Assembly (NCBI RefSeq): GCF_000524195.1
Contig: NW_020170405.1
Span: 352,970 to 416,969 of the forward strand
Reading direction: 5' to 3'
Source of the DNA: Echinococcus granulosus
Lineage: Eukaryota; Platyhelminthes; Cestoda; Cyclophyllidea; Taeniidae
DNA: 64,000 bases
The translations under genes and the position numbers were made by a program. The notes under the pieces were generated by a model. The model made no database searches. It worked only from the letters and a program-made list of their open reading frames with translations, and was not told the DNA's origin. This document shows, in pieces, positions 1 to 11,067 of this stretch (positions are counted from its first letter, which is position 1; each line of letters opens with the position of its first letter).

Positions 1-725
1 TTAAGCCAGACTGTGATTTTACCAAATAATGGCCTAAAAATAAATGGCAAGACGTCCATTCTTTTTTGAGCAGAGCAATATCATTTCGTGTTTCCCTCCA
101 TATTTGAACATAACTTTACTTAAAATACGTTACATGGCATAAGAAATAGAATGCGGTTATTTTAGCAATTAAAATTATCAACTGTAGCTATAGGAACTAC
201 GGACATAAAAGCAATTGATATGCAGAGCTTAGTGTCAATATTATTAGGTTTTTTCTGTTCGTACTGAACTGCACCAGGGGAAACAGATACACCCTTCAAA
301 AAGAAGATTCTAATGCTACTGCGAAACTAGTTCTGTCGCCATTAGAAAATGAGCAGCTACAAATGCTGTACCAAATCTTGCCACCATGGATTTAATCATC
401 GTTTCTACCTTATGCGCTAGTAAGTAGACCAATACAGCCACATCTTAGTAAGGTGAGGTTACAATTATGGCTCAATTCGCCAATATCCTCGAAGTGAAAT
501 TTTACGGCTGTCAGAAAGACCATTAAAAGGTGCATGAAACAGTTAGGTCACGTCTAAAAGTCACCCATTTTGTAGGCAAAAGCAAGGTTACAAAAAACTA
601 AGGCAATAGAATGTTTACAATTTTTCTTTCACAGTCAGCTGAGAAAAATGGGTAGCGCTTTATTCTTAGGCATCACCGATCTATACCCATTCACAAAAGT
701 GGCAGAAGTTTCTCGGATCACTTAC

Positions 726-3605
726 ATCTGGATCTTCCTCGCCGACAGCCGTCGGATGACACTGAAGGTAATTTTTTACGGGCTTGAGAACACCGTCTTT
801 CACAAGTTCGATGAGCGGAGTGGATTCCAATTCACTTCTACCGCTGTTGTCGTCGATCAGCTCTACTGGTCTGCTCACACGCGGTCCGGTCTGATTATGT
901 GATGTCTGAAGCAAAAAACGCGGTCAGAAATGTGGAGAGTTGGTTTTTAATGCATGAGGTAAACGGCAAATGAAAGACTTCAGTTTAGCTCGAAATTCTG
1001 TCCAACCGACCAAAACTTTGAAAAGGAATGTGCCAACTATCAGACTTCGGTTTAGTTAGGTAAAAATTGTGCAAATTCTTTCCCATAACACGGAAACCGA
1101 AATCACAAGAATTCACAGTATTCTTTTAAGAGCAAACAGTCAAAGTACTACAGCAGTTGTGACAAAGTTCAGGTAATTTCTAATCCTTTTTGGTCCCCAT
1201 TTGTAGCATTAACTGTTCCATCAATGATGCTTTATTCATAAAGTTTAGTATATTTAGTCAGAGAACGCATTTACGATGGCAAAATTGATAGAATAACCGA
1301 ACTAAATCAGCATTCAACTATTTAACAACATTGTGTAAAAGGGAAAAGATGCAAAGTCAAGCGATGGGACGGTAAAGATACTCTAGTTCAACATCCGATT
1401 TACAGAACTTTGAAGATAATGCCAGACTACGTGACAAGCATGAAATATTTGAAATTAGGATAAGGCAAACATGAACAAGCCTTCAAATAGTATTTGTGAT
1501 TCTTGAACGAAAGTCCACACTTGACGATGCTAAAAGGAAATTCGAAACTTAAGTGTAGGCTTCAAGGCGTTATCTCGCAGCTCTACAAATGGAAAGAGCT
1601 GCTTTGTGTCTTTCTGTTGAACGTCTTTTTACTAAGAAGACTTCATGCAAGATAGAATAAAGTGCGACAGGATTATGGCTAATTATAAAATTCTCTGAGC
1701 TAGTCCTTATATCCGCCAACCAACTCTTTGTAGCAAATTTGAAGTCCTAATAAAGAAAGTGAGTTGCGTTATGCATATTTCAAATGAATCAAGGGGAGAC
1801 GGTCATGCATCATGAGCTGTCGCAATAAAACGGTATCGCATTTGACAGCTTTCAGCCTGATTGAGGTGAACTATGCCCGACATCTACACAATTCGATAGT
1901 TTTTTTAAACAGTGGAGTCGTTCGGACTAGGGACAGAAACGTTCTAAATAGTACTCGGAAATATGGTATCCACTGCCAAAAAACTTTTTTAAAAATGCCT
2001 AAATCAAAGCCCCATCATGTAGCTTTAGCGTCACCTCACTGCTCCAATCGGGTGAAATTTCCGTCAGTTTCCGTACGTACTGCTGCTTTGCATCATCCGC
2101 AGGGAGGTTGCCTAGACTCTTCCAAGCCATCCTGAAAAGGAAATGCGCGCAGACTTGCGATAGCAGGAAGAGAGGAGGAGTACACCTCTTTCACTGGTCT
2201 TAGTTGTCTACCATTTTTGGCGTGCCTTGTACTGCGAAAATCCCGGTTTTGGTGTGCTACACGGACCCTCTGTTGCCTGTAAAAGAAGAGGTGGCAAAAA
2301 TCGCTGCCTATCTAAAGTAATTAACTGCTTATTGGATATCAAAACCTTATTAAAATTAGCGATAAGATGGAAAATTTCAGCATACTTTTATTAGGGGGTT
2401 CTAAACGGCGGTTTGTCAAAGCATTAAATCAACCTGTACCAATCGGATTAGAAACTCTATGTGAATCAAATTTTTACAGATTTTCGAGGGAATAAGGCAT
2501 AACGCCTGCGTGTTATCAACGGGTCCATCCTAACGTCTAGCATGGTTTGGTGCCATTGAACTCGGCAAAATGATAATATTAAACAAGAAACAAAGGCATC
2601 TTACTGAAATGCAGAACTTAGCTTAATACGACTTAGCAATTTTCGGACCCTGTGTAGGCGAAAATTAAAAACTCCTATTCAATTCAATAATGAACACCTT
2701 TAAGAATTACTAGATTACGAGGAATTCGTATGTTCTGAAATACTCTTAAAAGGGAATGCGACACTATCACCACCGCTTTGCTTTTCAAGTAAAGTCGCTC
2801 GACTCTAACAATAGGCGTCCAAAAGCTCTCATTGTGCCCCCGAAAACGACTATAATCATCCATTTCGTATGTTACGACATTGCATAGATCCAGCACGATT
2901 TGAACAGCATCAAAGTTGAGTTAAAGTTGACTACCTCAATCTACTGAAACAGTTTAATAAAGGTCAGCATCTAATAGGTAGTAAGACAGTTTGGCTACTC
3001 AATTCTTGGGCATTGCAACATTCAAGCTGAAATAATACAATGGCTGATTCCATCTATAATATTTTCGTCAGTATTCTAACAATAACTATATTCAACGTCA
3101 AATAATGTATGAATATTGGTCCTGATGATATTCACAAAATGGCAGAATCGAAAAACAACCCAATCTTATGACATCTTGACCTTAACGGCATAAGGGGCTG
3201 AACTCGTGTTATATGAAATAAGAGTACCGTTCACTGCTTTCAAAGCAATCGATAAAAGTTCAAAAAAGGCAGCAAAGGCACCGAAAGAAGCGCACTCATC
3301 AACACTAAATGTTGCATCACGATAAAGATAATAAAGTGATGTAAACTTATGACGCCCATTCATGCCATAATTCCATGTGTCAAATCATTCACCATGCCTG
3401 ATTGTCACAAGCCATCCCACTTAAGACTTGCTCATTGGCAACACCTCTCCACCCTTAAATGACAATTTTGCAGGGAAGACAAAGGACATACCTGTTTGTA
3501 CCTAGAGTACAGATAAAGAAGATCTTCAGAGGAAAGAGATCCTGCAATTTTCGGCACATACGCCGTAGCCCGAGTGAATTCGTCTTCCAGTTTTGGATTT
3601 GACAT
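726..3605 (-). CDS. ACBD6: ACBD6-like acyl-CoA-binding protein, 3' end outside the window
   Basis: Four exons on the minus strand are in phase: 3605-3492, 2276-2212, 2131-2035 and 905-726. The first three encode a complete acyl-CoA-binding domain of about 90 residues. It carries the family signatures LLYLYSRYKQAT, CSTPKP and MAWKSLGNLPADDAKQQYV. The fourth exon (TGPRVSRPVELID..., 60 residues) aligns with the linker that precedes the ankyrin repeats of ACBD6. It ends at a strong GTAAGT donor, so the ankyrin exons should lie beyond base 1. ACBD6 proteins bind long-chain acyl-CoA in the cytosol and nucleus and supply it to lipid-modifying enzymes. The start ATG at 3605 is preceded in frame by a stop and sits directly on CTAG, a possible trans-splice acceptor. 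The gene begins 182 bases after the lipin stop on the same strand. The domain identity is firm; ACBD6 rather than another ACBP-ankyrin protein is likely. Confidence 0.85.
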
Positions 3606-3787
3606 CTAGTCAAGGATGGATCGCCCGATTAGGTTGGACGTCAAACAGTACCATGAGCCGTTAAGTAGAGAAGCAAGTGCTCAAAAAAATTTAATGGTCC
3701 ACAAATAACAGTGACAAGATAAGAAAAGTCCAAGCAACTTTTGCCTGTCAGAGTAAATGCACGTGGAGCGAAGATTGTCCATTCTAC
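3606..3787 (-). promoter_or_regulatory. Intercistronic region between lipin and ACBD6
   Basis: Only 182 bases separate the lipin stop from the ACBD6 start. The stretch holds an ATTAAA variant poly(A) signal (3695-3690), a T-rich tract next to it, and an AG directly abutting the downstream ATG. No separate promoter motif is evident. This is the arrangement expected of a flatworm polycistron resolved by polyadenylation plus spliced-leader addition, though no transcript evidence is available here. Confidence 0.4.
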
Positions 3788-5904
3788 CTAAGAGGGGGTC
3801 GGTGTTTCGGAAGGAATGGGTTCACGCCAGAAGGAGAAGGACGAAAAGAGGGACATATCTACATCAGAGGTGGGGACATTGTAGTCGGTGAATGAGACCT
3901 CTTCGTTCGCCTCTATTAGATCCGACTCGACTAACCTTGGTGAAATACAAGGGAAGAGGTAATCAGCGAGACTGACCATGTCGTTGAAAGACTTGCTGAC
4001 ACAGGGTAGGCGCTCGTTTCGTAGCTCACCTCCCGGATTCACCGTATATATTCGGCCTAATTCGAAACCCGATTCAATGTAAGCCTTCACATCATTGATA
4101 CGATTTCCAAATGCAGCATAGAAAGGGTTAGAGTCCGGTCCAAACAACTCCCTCACTTCTTTAAGACACTCGATTTTGAATAACTCTGGTGTCCGAGCGA
4201 TCACCTCGAGATGAAATGCATCGAGTAGGGATGTAGGCGACAGGAGAATTGGTCCACCTGGAAGGTGATACTTACCACGTTGACAAACCTGATCAATGTA
4301 ACCCCGCGTCAAATTTGCTTCACCGATGGCTCTAGCCGAGAGATAAATGAATTTGTAACCATTGTCAGCCAATCTGGAATACAGTTCAGCAACTCCTTCG
4401 TGGGTCCAATCACGCCCCAGCGCAGGGAGAAGGTGGCCAAGAATGTCTGAACGGGTTATAGTTCCGTCGACGTCGGAAACAATCACCTTGTCATCTGATT
4501 GCCAGAGATAAATCTTTGCCAAGCAGCTGGCGGTGCCCTGATACTTTGTGACTATCCGAAACTCAATGTTATTCGCACCTGGTCTCAATCCCAGACACTC
4601 CACCTCTCTTGAAGTAAGAGTGATTCTGCGTTGAGGCACTTGGCACTCCTCAGCCAAGGAAGCAGTGGCAGATGGAGGATGGTCGTTTCGTGTTTCTTGC
4701 GGAACCTCGGCCGTCGTTTTATCAGCATCCGTACTCGCGGTAGGCTGTGACTCGGGACCGCTCGTGCTCCAGGTGAACCAGGCTCTGCGGCGTGGTTGTT
4801 TCTTTGGCATAAAGGATTCCTCTAACCGAAGAACAGAGCCGTACGGTAATTCAGCTTGAAAGCAGACACGACTCAGTATCATAGGAGCAACAGTATTCCA
4901 ATTATAAAATTTTCCGTCAAATAAAAGGACGAGATTTGGGTTGGCAATGACGCCAGCGGGATCCTTAGAAAACTCCTCAAATGTCACCAAATGAGCGCAA
5001 AAGCGTTCGTGGTCCATTTGACCGTCAGTGGGAAGACCACCACATAGTGAGATTTTGAGTTCCAAGTTATTGGAGGAATCAAGCTTCAAGCAGGAACCAT
5101 TTCCTGAGTCCGATTTAGATCCAGCATCAGTAGCCTTCTGACCCGGATTCAAACGCTCATTCGATTTTCTAACATACAAATATGCTCGCTTAATATTTTC
5201 ATCAACTGATGGCGTCACAAGATCTTCCAAGTAAACACCCTTTTGATCAGAAGCTTGACAAGTCTGAAAACTCTTTGAGACTGAATCACCAACGGTTGGG
5301 TCTTTTTGAACAATATGCCCCACATCTGAAATGGCACCAAATCTCCTTGAATCCATATCACCACAAACCTGAACCATTCCACGAGATTGACTTCCCACTT
5401 CACTATCCGACAGACATTCAGGTGAAGTGGGAGAGGAAACGTAGTATTTAACATCCTCCTCCGTATTTGACTGGGACTCGCTGACGGACGCATCCCTCCT
5501 TGGCTTTTTAACGCGTAGAGGGTGTTTATGTGGATTTAAAGTCTTTCCATTAACATCTTCAGCTGAACGAATGCGTCCAATGGGCTTTCCTGAATCAAAA
5601 AATCCTTCCGCTGATGGTAAATCAGAATCACTGTCAGAAAAGAGCGATTCGACATAGTCCACAAAGTAGCCACATCCAGCCCTACCTAAACGCATATGTA
5701 GGTTTACGGCCTGCTGCCCGTTTATGTAAATCTCAACGAGCTTATCGGTTGGGTTGATTGCACCCATTTTACCAAATCGAACATGGAACGGTCCACACCT
5801 GAAATTACCACTCTTATCTTCCACAATAATTATGTCGTTGGCTCCAGTAAGTGTAGCAGGATTGATATCATTGTATGTTTTCTTAAACCCTGACCAAAGC
5901 CGGC
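3788..5904 (-). CDS. LPIN: Lipin, phosphatidate phosphatase (main exon; first exon not located)
   Basis: This one long exon encodes about 704 residues and ends at TAG 3790-3788. The N-lip domain is at its start (NDINPATLTGANDIIIVED, then GPFHVRFGKMG). The acceptor CTCTAG|GC lies at 5905, so a short upstream exon must supply the initiator Met and the first base of a Gly codon; I could not place it. Basic nuclear-localisation-like stretches KKPRR and KKQPRRR lie between the two conserved domains. The C-lip catalytic domain carries the DVDGT motif (DxDxT) at 4474-4460, followed by the family's SARAIG, GPILLSP and FGNRINDV segments, so it looks catalytically intact. Lipins dephosphorylate phosphatidate to diacylglycerol at the ER and also act as nuclear co-regulators. 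At roughly 710 residues it is shorter than the vertebrate proteins of about 900, mainly in the central linker. An ATTAAA poly(A)-like signal lies at 3695-3690. Confidence 0.93.
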
Positions 5905-7675
5905 CTAGAGAACGTCTTTAATTGGTAAATAGGCAACGCGAATAAAACATACAAGGGAATCATCCAACCAGAAAAATGTTTGCCCAAACAGTTTTAAAAC
6001 CGATGACCGAATGTGAATACACCCAAATAGAGCATTCAAATGATGGAAATTTTCAGGTGAGAACAAATGTCCTAGACAACAAGGCAATGAAGTGAGTAAT
6101 TTATAATAAATCAAAGTTTGACCTATAAATATCAGGGAACCTAGCACATTGGGCTATACGGACCTCTGTAGACGATAAATTATGATAGGATTCCAAATGA
6201 CAAATTAACGTATGAACATAAATAACGAACAATAACTATAATTACAACTTTGGCTTGCTAAAGGTAATTTGTTAGGATCAGATGTGCATGCGCAATACTT
6301 CCGGCGGGTACCGCTTCCACCCTATGAACCAGATCGACGGAACAAAAGGATTAACTTGAAGACGATATCGTAAGTAGTGTAGTACGAGGATTGTAGAAGT
6401 TATCCCATTTCAAGGTCTTCCGCTTTTATTTTCTCCTTCAGAGAGAGACATTCACCCAGCCATGAGGCTAGTGTAAGCTGACCGCTTATCACATGAAAGG
6501 CTTATATGTGCACCACATGCATGCACACATATGAGTATGCAGTAAACCCCCAAAACAACGCCATGCACGTCCCTTCTTAGTTCACTCAAAAGGCTTCGAC
6601 TAGTAGCATTATTTTGCCTTTGGTACATATTTTATTCCAAGACTTCGGTAAAGTACAAGTAGTTTGAAGCAATGTGGAAAAACGTGTTTCTTTATAAATT
6701 ATCGGATAAGCACGGGTATAAAAATATAGCCCAAGCGCGAAAACCCAAAGGCCGGTTACAGCTAGCAGAGTTGAGGGCGTGAGTAGATGAAAATGGCCTA
6801 ACAAAGTGGCAAGTAAACACATAGTCTTTCACTTTATTTGAGAAGGGTTCACTAAATCTATGTTTGTTTGATCTCTCGTACTGACTATCACAGAGCAGAA
6901 TGGGATTTAGAAACCACCCGCAAACTAAGGACACCAACCACCGAAACACCGCGTTTAGGAAGACATTTGATCCAATCATAGTTGAAGCGTGTACACAGCT
7001 CACCGTGTCGGAAGCTTCGTACCATTGGTTGACCGCATTAGAGAGAATGACTTGCGCTGACTTTGCAACTCGCATGCTGATTGCTAGTCGTGAAAGCATT
7101 GACCTAAACTAAAGCCACTTATTAAAAGATAAAAACTTGAGGCGGGTTTTCGGAACGGTTAATCCACATATGCACTCTTTCGCGCAATGTGCTTATTTTA
7201 GAGGTGGACGAAAATTGCCATTGTTATCCTCATGCGGCTCCCCCAAGCACCTAGCTAATTTACTGGTCCAAGTCGCTCAGGTAAATCGCTGGTGCGTTTG
7301 CTATGGCGCTCTTTCAGGACACTGAATTAGGGTAATTGCTAAAAGCATTTATCACTTTTGCCCTTATGTCAAAACTGAGCGCTTGCAAAGGTGTTTAAAA
7401 ATTTTCTGCTTTCGGCGAAAGTATTAAATTACTACGATATTGTATAAATCCTACATTTTCTTAAGTTTTTTAATTACAAAAAACTCTGTACCTATAATTA
7501 TTACTAAACGCCTTCAAGCTTTACTTTAGATTTGCTCTTGATTTAGTAAAATGTTTGGATGAGCGCAAGATATATATCCAGAAACCCGACTTTCAAACGT
7601 TAGGAGCGCACTACTTGAAACCCGCGAAAGTTAGACCGGGGTTAGGTTGGTCTCTTCCTTACCATTTGCTTCTAA
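5905..7675. other. Divergent intergenic region between lipin and ZFPL1
   Basis: This AT-rich stretch must hold the lipin first exon and both promoters. Short ORFs (for example 6692-7099 minus and 6900-7112 plus) overlap each other in conflicting frames and show no splice-site support or recognisable protein. I see no repeats or RNA genes. Confidence 0.4.
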
Positions 7676-9179
7676 ATGGGTCTTTGCAAATGTAAACGGA
7701 AGAAGGTCACCAATCTCTTCTGCTTTGAGCATCGCGTTAATGTATGCGAGTTCTGCCTTATAGCGAGCCACCCTAAGGTTGTGAAAGTTAAGCGTTTATT
7801 TTTGTCTTAGTGCGTGGTTAAATCCTATCTTAATTGGCTCAAGGATGGTGATTATTCGTCGCAATGTTCACTTTGTTCCAAAGAACTTGATAATGGCGAA
7901 GAGTGTATTCGTTTATTGTGTTTGGGTGAGTGTCTTTCTTCCAATGACCCCCCCCCCCCTTAGATATTTTCCACTGGCGGTGTTTAGACAATTATGCCTC
8001 GCAGCTTCCAGCGACAACGGCGCCAGCTGGTTATGAGTGTCCGTCTTGCTCCATGTGCATAATACCACTCACAAACCAGGGCGGCCCTGTCGCCGAAGCC
8101 TTGCGTCAAAAGATTTTGTCTGCTAAATGGGCGAAACCGAACCGCCAAGGGAAGGCTTCCTTCCCAAAATCAAAGGCTGCAGTCCAGCCCAGATCCAACG
8201 AAACCCTTGCCGCCTTTGATGGTAAGGAACGCGCCTCATTGATTTAGAATCGAACATGTAGTGAAAGTGACGTTTCCACTTAGATTCAAAACTTCTTGAT
8301 ACATCAGTGGATACCTATGCAAGTCAATTTCTTCGTGATCAAGAGATGGTCACCCCTCCTACAATGCCATCTCCCAAGTCGGCGGAGACAGTGGTGCCCA
8401 TTGAATGCCCTACAGTTGACACCTCGTCAAAATCCCGGTTTGAGTACAAGGGCAACTGTCTTGACGACCCAAAACAACCTTTACAAAAGTTTGCAAATCC
8501 TCGCAACTTAGTAATTGACGACGAGGATGCAGATAAATATAGACGTCGTCCGGTTCCACCCTTCAACTCCAATGGTCGACTTCTGGGGTGAGTACGTCTT
8601 ATACACACTTGATAGAATGCGTGATGCGCCTTGTGGTGCTTTATATTGTTTTTTTTACAATAAGCCAGTTGTGTAAATGGAAACAGGTCATTGTGGCCGG
8701 ATTCTGGTTAAATCTCGTATGTTCTTCAGCTTTAGTCATTTCGAATTTGCTGTAGATGTGTGTCCAGATTCATGTCCTCGTCGCACTGCCAAGTATCCAT
8801 TTGTAATGTAGATTTAAAGCTGACCCAATCCTCCATATGACGTGTGCTGGTCTTTGTGGTGTATTTCTTTTGACATCTACAAGAAAAGAAGTTCCTCCTC
8901 CACCGGCATACCTTCGGGAATAATTCTTCACGTATTACAAAATTTACCAGATGTGAACTTATCGATACCCTAAAACTACGTTGTTTGGGTTTTAGCTTGA
9001 CGCGTTGCATCCCCTCGACCGCACCGCGGCTCTCCTACCGACGCCGACTTCTTTACATATTTGGGCTTGTCGTCTTCACCTGTTTCGCAACAATACTAAT
9101 CACAAACCTGCTCTCTGCCCTCCCACCCCCGGAAGACACCCTGGTGCCCGCCCGACCCCACCTCCCCGTTGGTGTATGA
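7676..9179 (+). CDS. ZFPL1: Zinc finger protein-like 1, Golgi membrane protein
   Basis: Five exons are in phase: 7676-7777, 7811-7925, 7964-8221, 8284-8587 and 8996-9179. Together they encode 320 residues (human ZFPL1 has 310). The order matches the family. First comes an N-terminal B-box-like zinc motif starting [20 protein letters not shown]. Next is a RING-like motif (CSLC, FHW, YECPSC), then [14 protein letters not shown], then the conserved [13 protein letters not shown] single membrane span ([20 protein letters not shown]) lies near the C-terminus. ZFPL1 is an integral cis-Golgi protein; in vertebrates it binds GM130 and helps maintain cis-Golgi structure. The first two introns are only 33 and 38 bases, and the second uses a run of C as its polypyrimidine tract. 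The start is the family-typical MGLCKC. Every exon junction preserves the frame, so the model is strong. Confidence 0.95.
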
Positions 9180-9688
9180 GCCAGCCGGCCAGCACCAATC
9201 TGCCGCTCGACTGTGATCCCCCTAAACGAACGTCACTTAAATTACCACTTTCTCAAAGTCATATTCATTTAATACTAATTGCGGGGTACAAAAGCTCATT
9301 ACTGAAGTGGGGACCTGTTCTACTCGTCAAGGGAAGCCAAAAGACTACGTAGCTAGACTAACTGACGTAGGTTACCGTCGAGACAGAATCGATGCGAGGT
9401 CACTCGCTAAATTCGTTACGGAGTCGATGGCGCCCGCACATGTATGAGCGTGCTGCAAACCCACATTTGAGCACTACGGGTATGCTGAAGTAGAGATGGT
9501 GCGCGAAAGTTGGCGGAATGGCCAGCGTGGGGGTCAGGTCGTTGTGGAAGCTAGCTCCCCACGACGCGCCGTCGACAAGGCATCCAATATGGTAAAACAA
9601 CAATGAATGTGGATGTATTATGATTAAGAAACGACACACAGGATTAAGGTAATGGCAAGGGGAGTACAAGTGCGGGGGAGTGCCAAGC
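9180..9688. other. Convergent 3' region of ZFPL1 and histone H4
   Basis: The two genes end tail to tail here. I looked for the replication-dependent histone 3' stem-loop (GGYYYTTYTRARRRCC) downstream of the H4 stop and did not find a convincing match. ORFs such as 9400-9705 minus show no protein similarity I recognise. Confidence 0.4.
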
Positions 9689-10018
<330 letters not shown>

Positions 10019-10244
10019 TCAAACTAGCCAATAACGAGCCGCCTCCACAATGGCTTCCAGTGGCGCTCTTTATGTTTTGTTGTATTTTGGATCTGGTTAA
10101 TTAAAACAATCATACTCCCCATATTTTAAAGCCACATGCAAATGATAAAACCCCAAAAAATCAAAGAAAAGGACTTCGCGGGTTAATATAAATCACTTGT
10201 GACAAAATAAGCACCACTACAGACAAGCACCATCCTCGCCCCAC

Positions 10245-10620
10245 TGTGCTGCGAAACAAGCTCGAGAACGTACAAGCCAACACCGACCCCCACACCCGTC
10301 CAGCCCGCGGACCGACCCGAACAGTCGTCGTCCCGACCCCAGCACGGACTAACAACAACGAGAGCCAGCCCGCCCAGTTAAACGCGACCCGAGAGTCGAC
10401 GGCCGATTCAACGCCCAGCAAACCTGCTTCAACGCGAGCGTACCGACAGGCCGTCGAGGAAGTCTAACGCAAACTGCAAGCAACTGCCAACTAGTGCATA
10501 CTACCACAAGTGCGCGGAATTCAAGGGTACCGGCACGAAGAGTGCAGATCGGATACAAGGATAGACCAGTACGACGCCAAAATGTTAGATAGCATTGAAT
10601 AGAAACTAATGACAGCGAGG
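10245..10620 (-). mobile_element. GC-rich island, possible leader or gag remnant of an LTR retrotransposon
   Basis: About 375 bases are markedly richer in G+C than their flanks. On the minus strand, a stretch ending ATCTAACA is followed by TTTTGGCGTCGTACTGG at 10585-10569. That looks like an LTR end followed by a TGGCGTC-type primer-binding site, as in flatworm Ty3/gypsy elements. An open frame without ATG runs through 10246-10467 on the plus strand but matches nothing I know. No reverse transcriptase, integrase or protease frame follows. The call rests on composition and the primer-site-like motif only. Confidence 0.25.
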
Positions 10621-11067
10621 CAGAGGCGAATGACAATGAAAAAGTCAAGGTGAAGATGTCTTCACGAAAGACCAATTCTTAGATGAATTTTGGAGCCTGT
10701 ACAAACCTCTGTCGACGTTCTGAAAAAAGGGCATTACCCTTATGTTAAATTTAGCAATAAATAATAAATAATAGTGCTGGTAATCAAGAGTAGACAGTGT
10801 GTCATCTAAGATACGCCCATTGACAAAAAAGTCACACCATTATGAGGCGCATAATACTAAAACCATGAACAAAACTAACAATTCAGTCGAAAATGTTATG
10901 TGGACAGCGATCTTCAGTTCCTATCGTCATTATTATGGTTGAAAGCTGCTTGATTAGGCTAAGTTGTTTCAGAGAAATTCACGCATGCTTAGAATGCAAG
11001 GGATAAGTCCACTGCAAAAAAAAACTTGTAAGATCAATTTCTTGTGCGATTGCTTCACTAACTTACC

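Noticed and set aside
6692..7099. 135-codon minus-strand ORF between lipin and ZFPL1
   Set aside because: Irregular composition, a plus-strand ORF overlapping it, and no similarity I recognise.
10246..10467. 73-codon GC-rich plus-strand ORF as a gene
   Set aside because: It has no ATG start. The frame is explained by base composition, and the block looks more like a retroelement leader.
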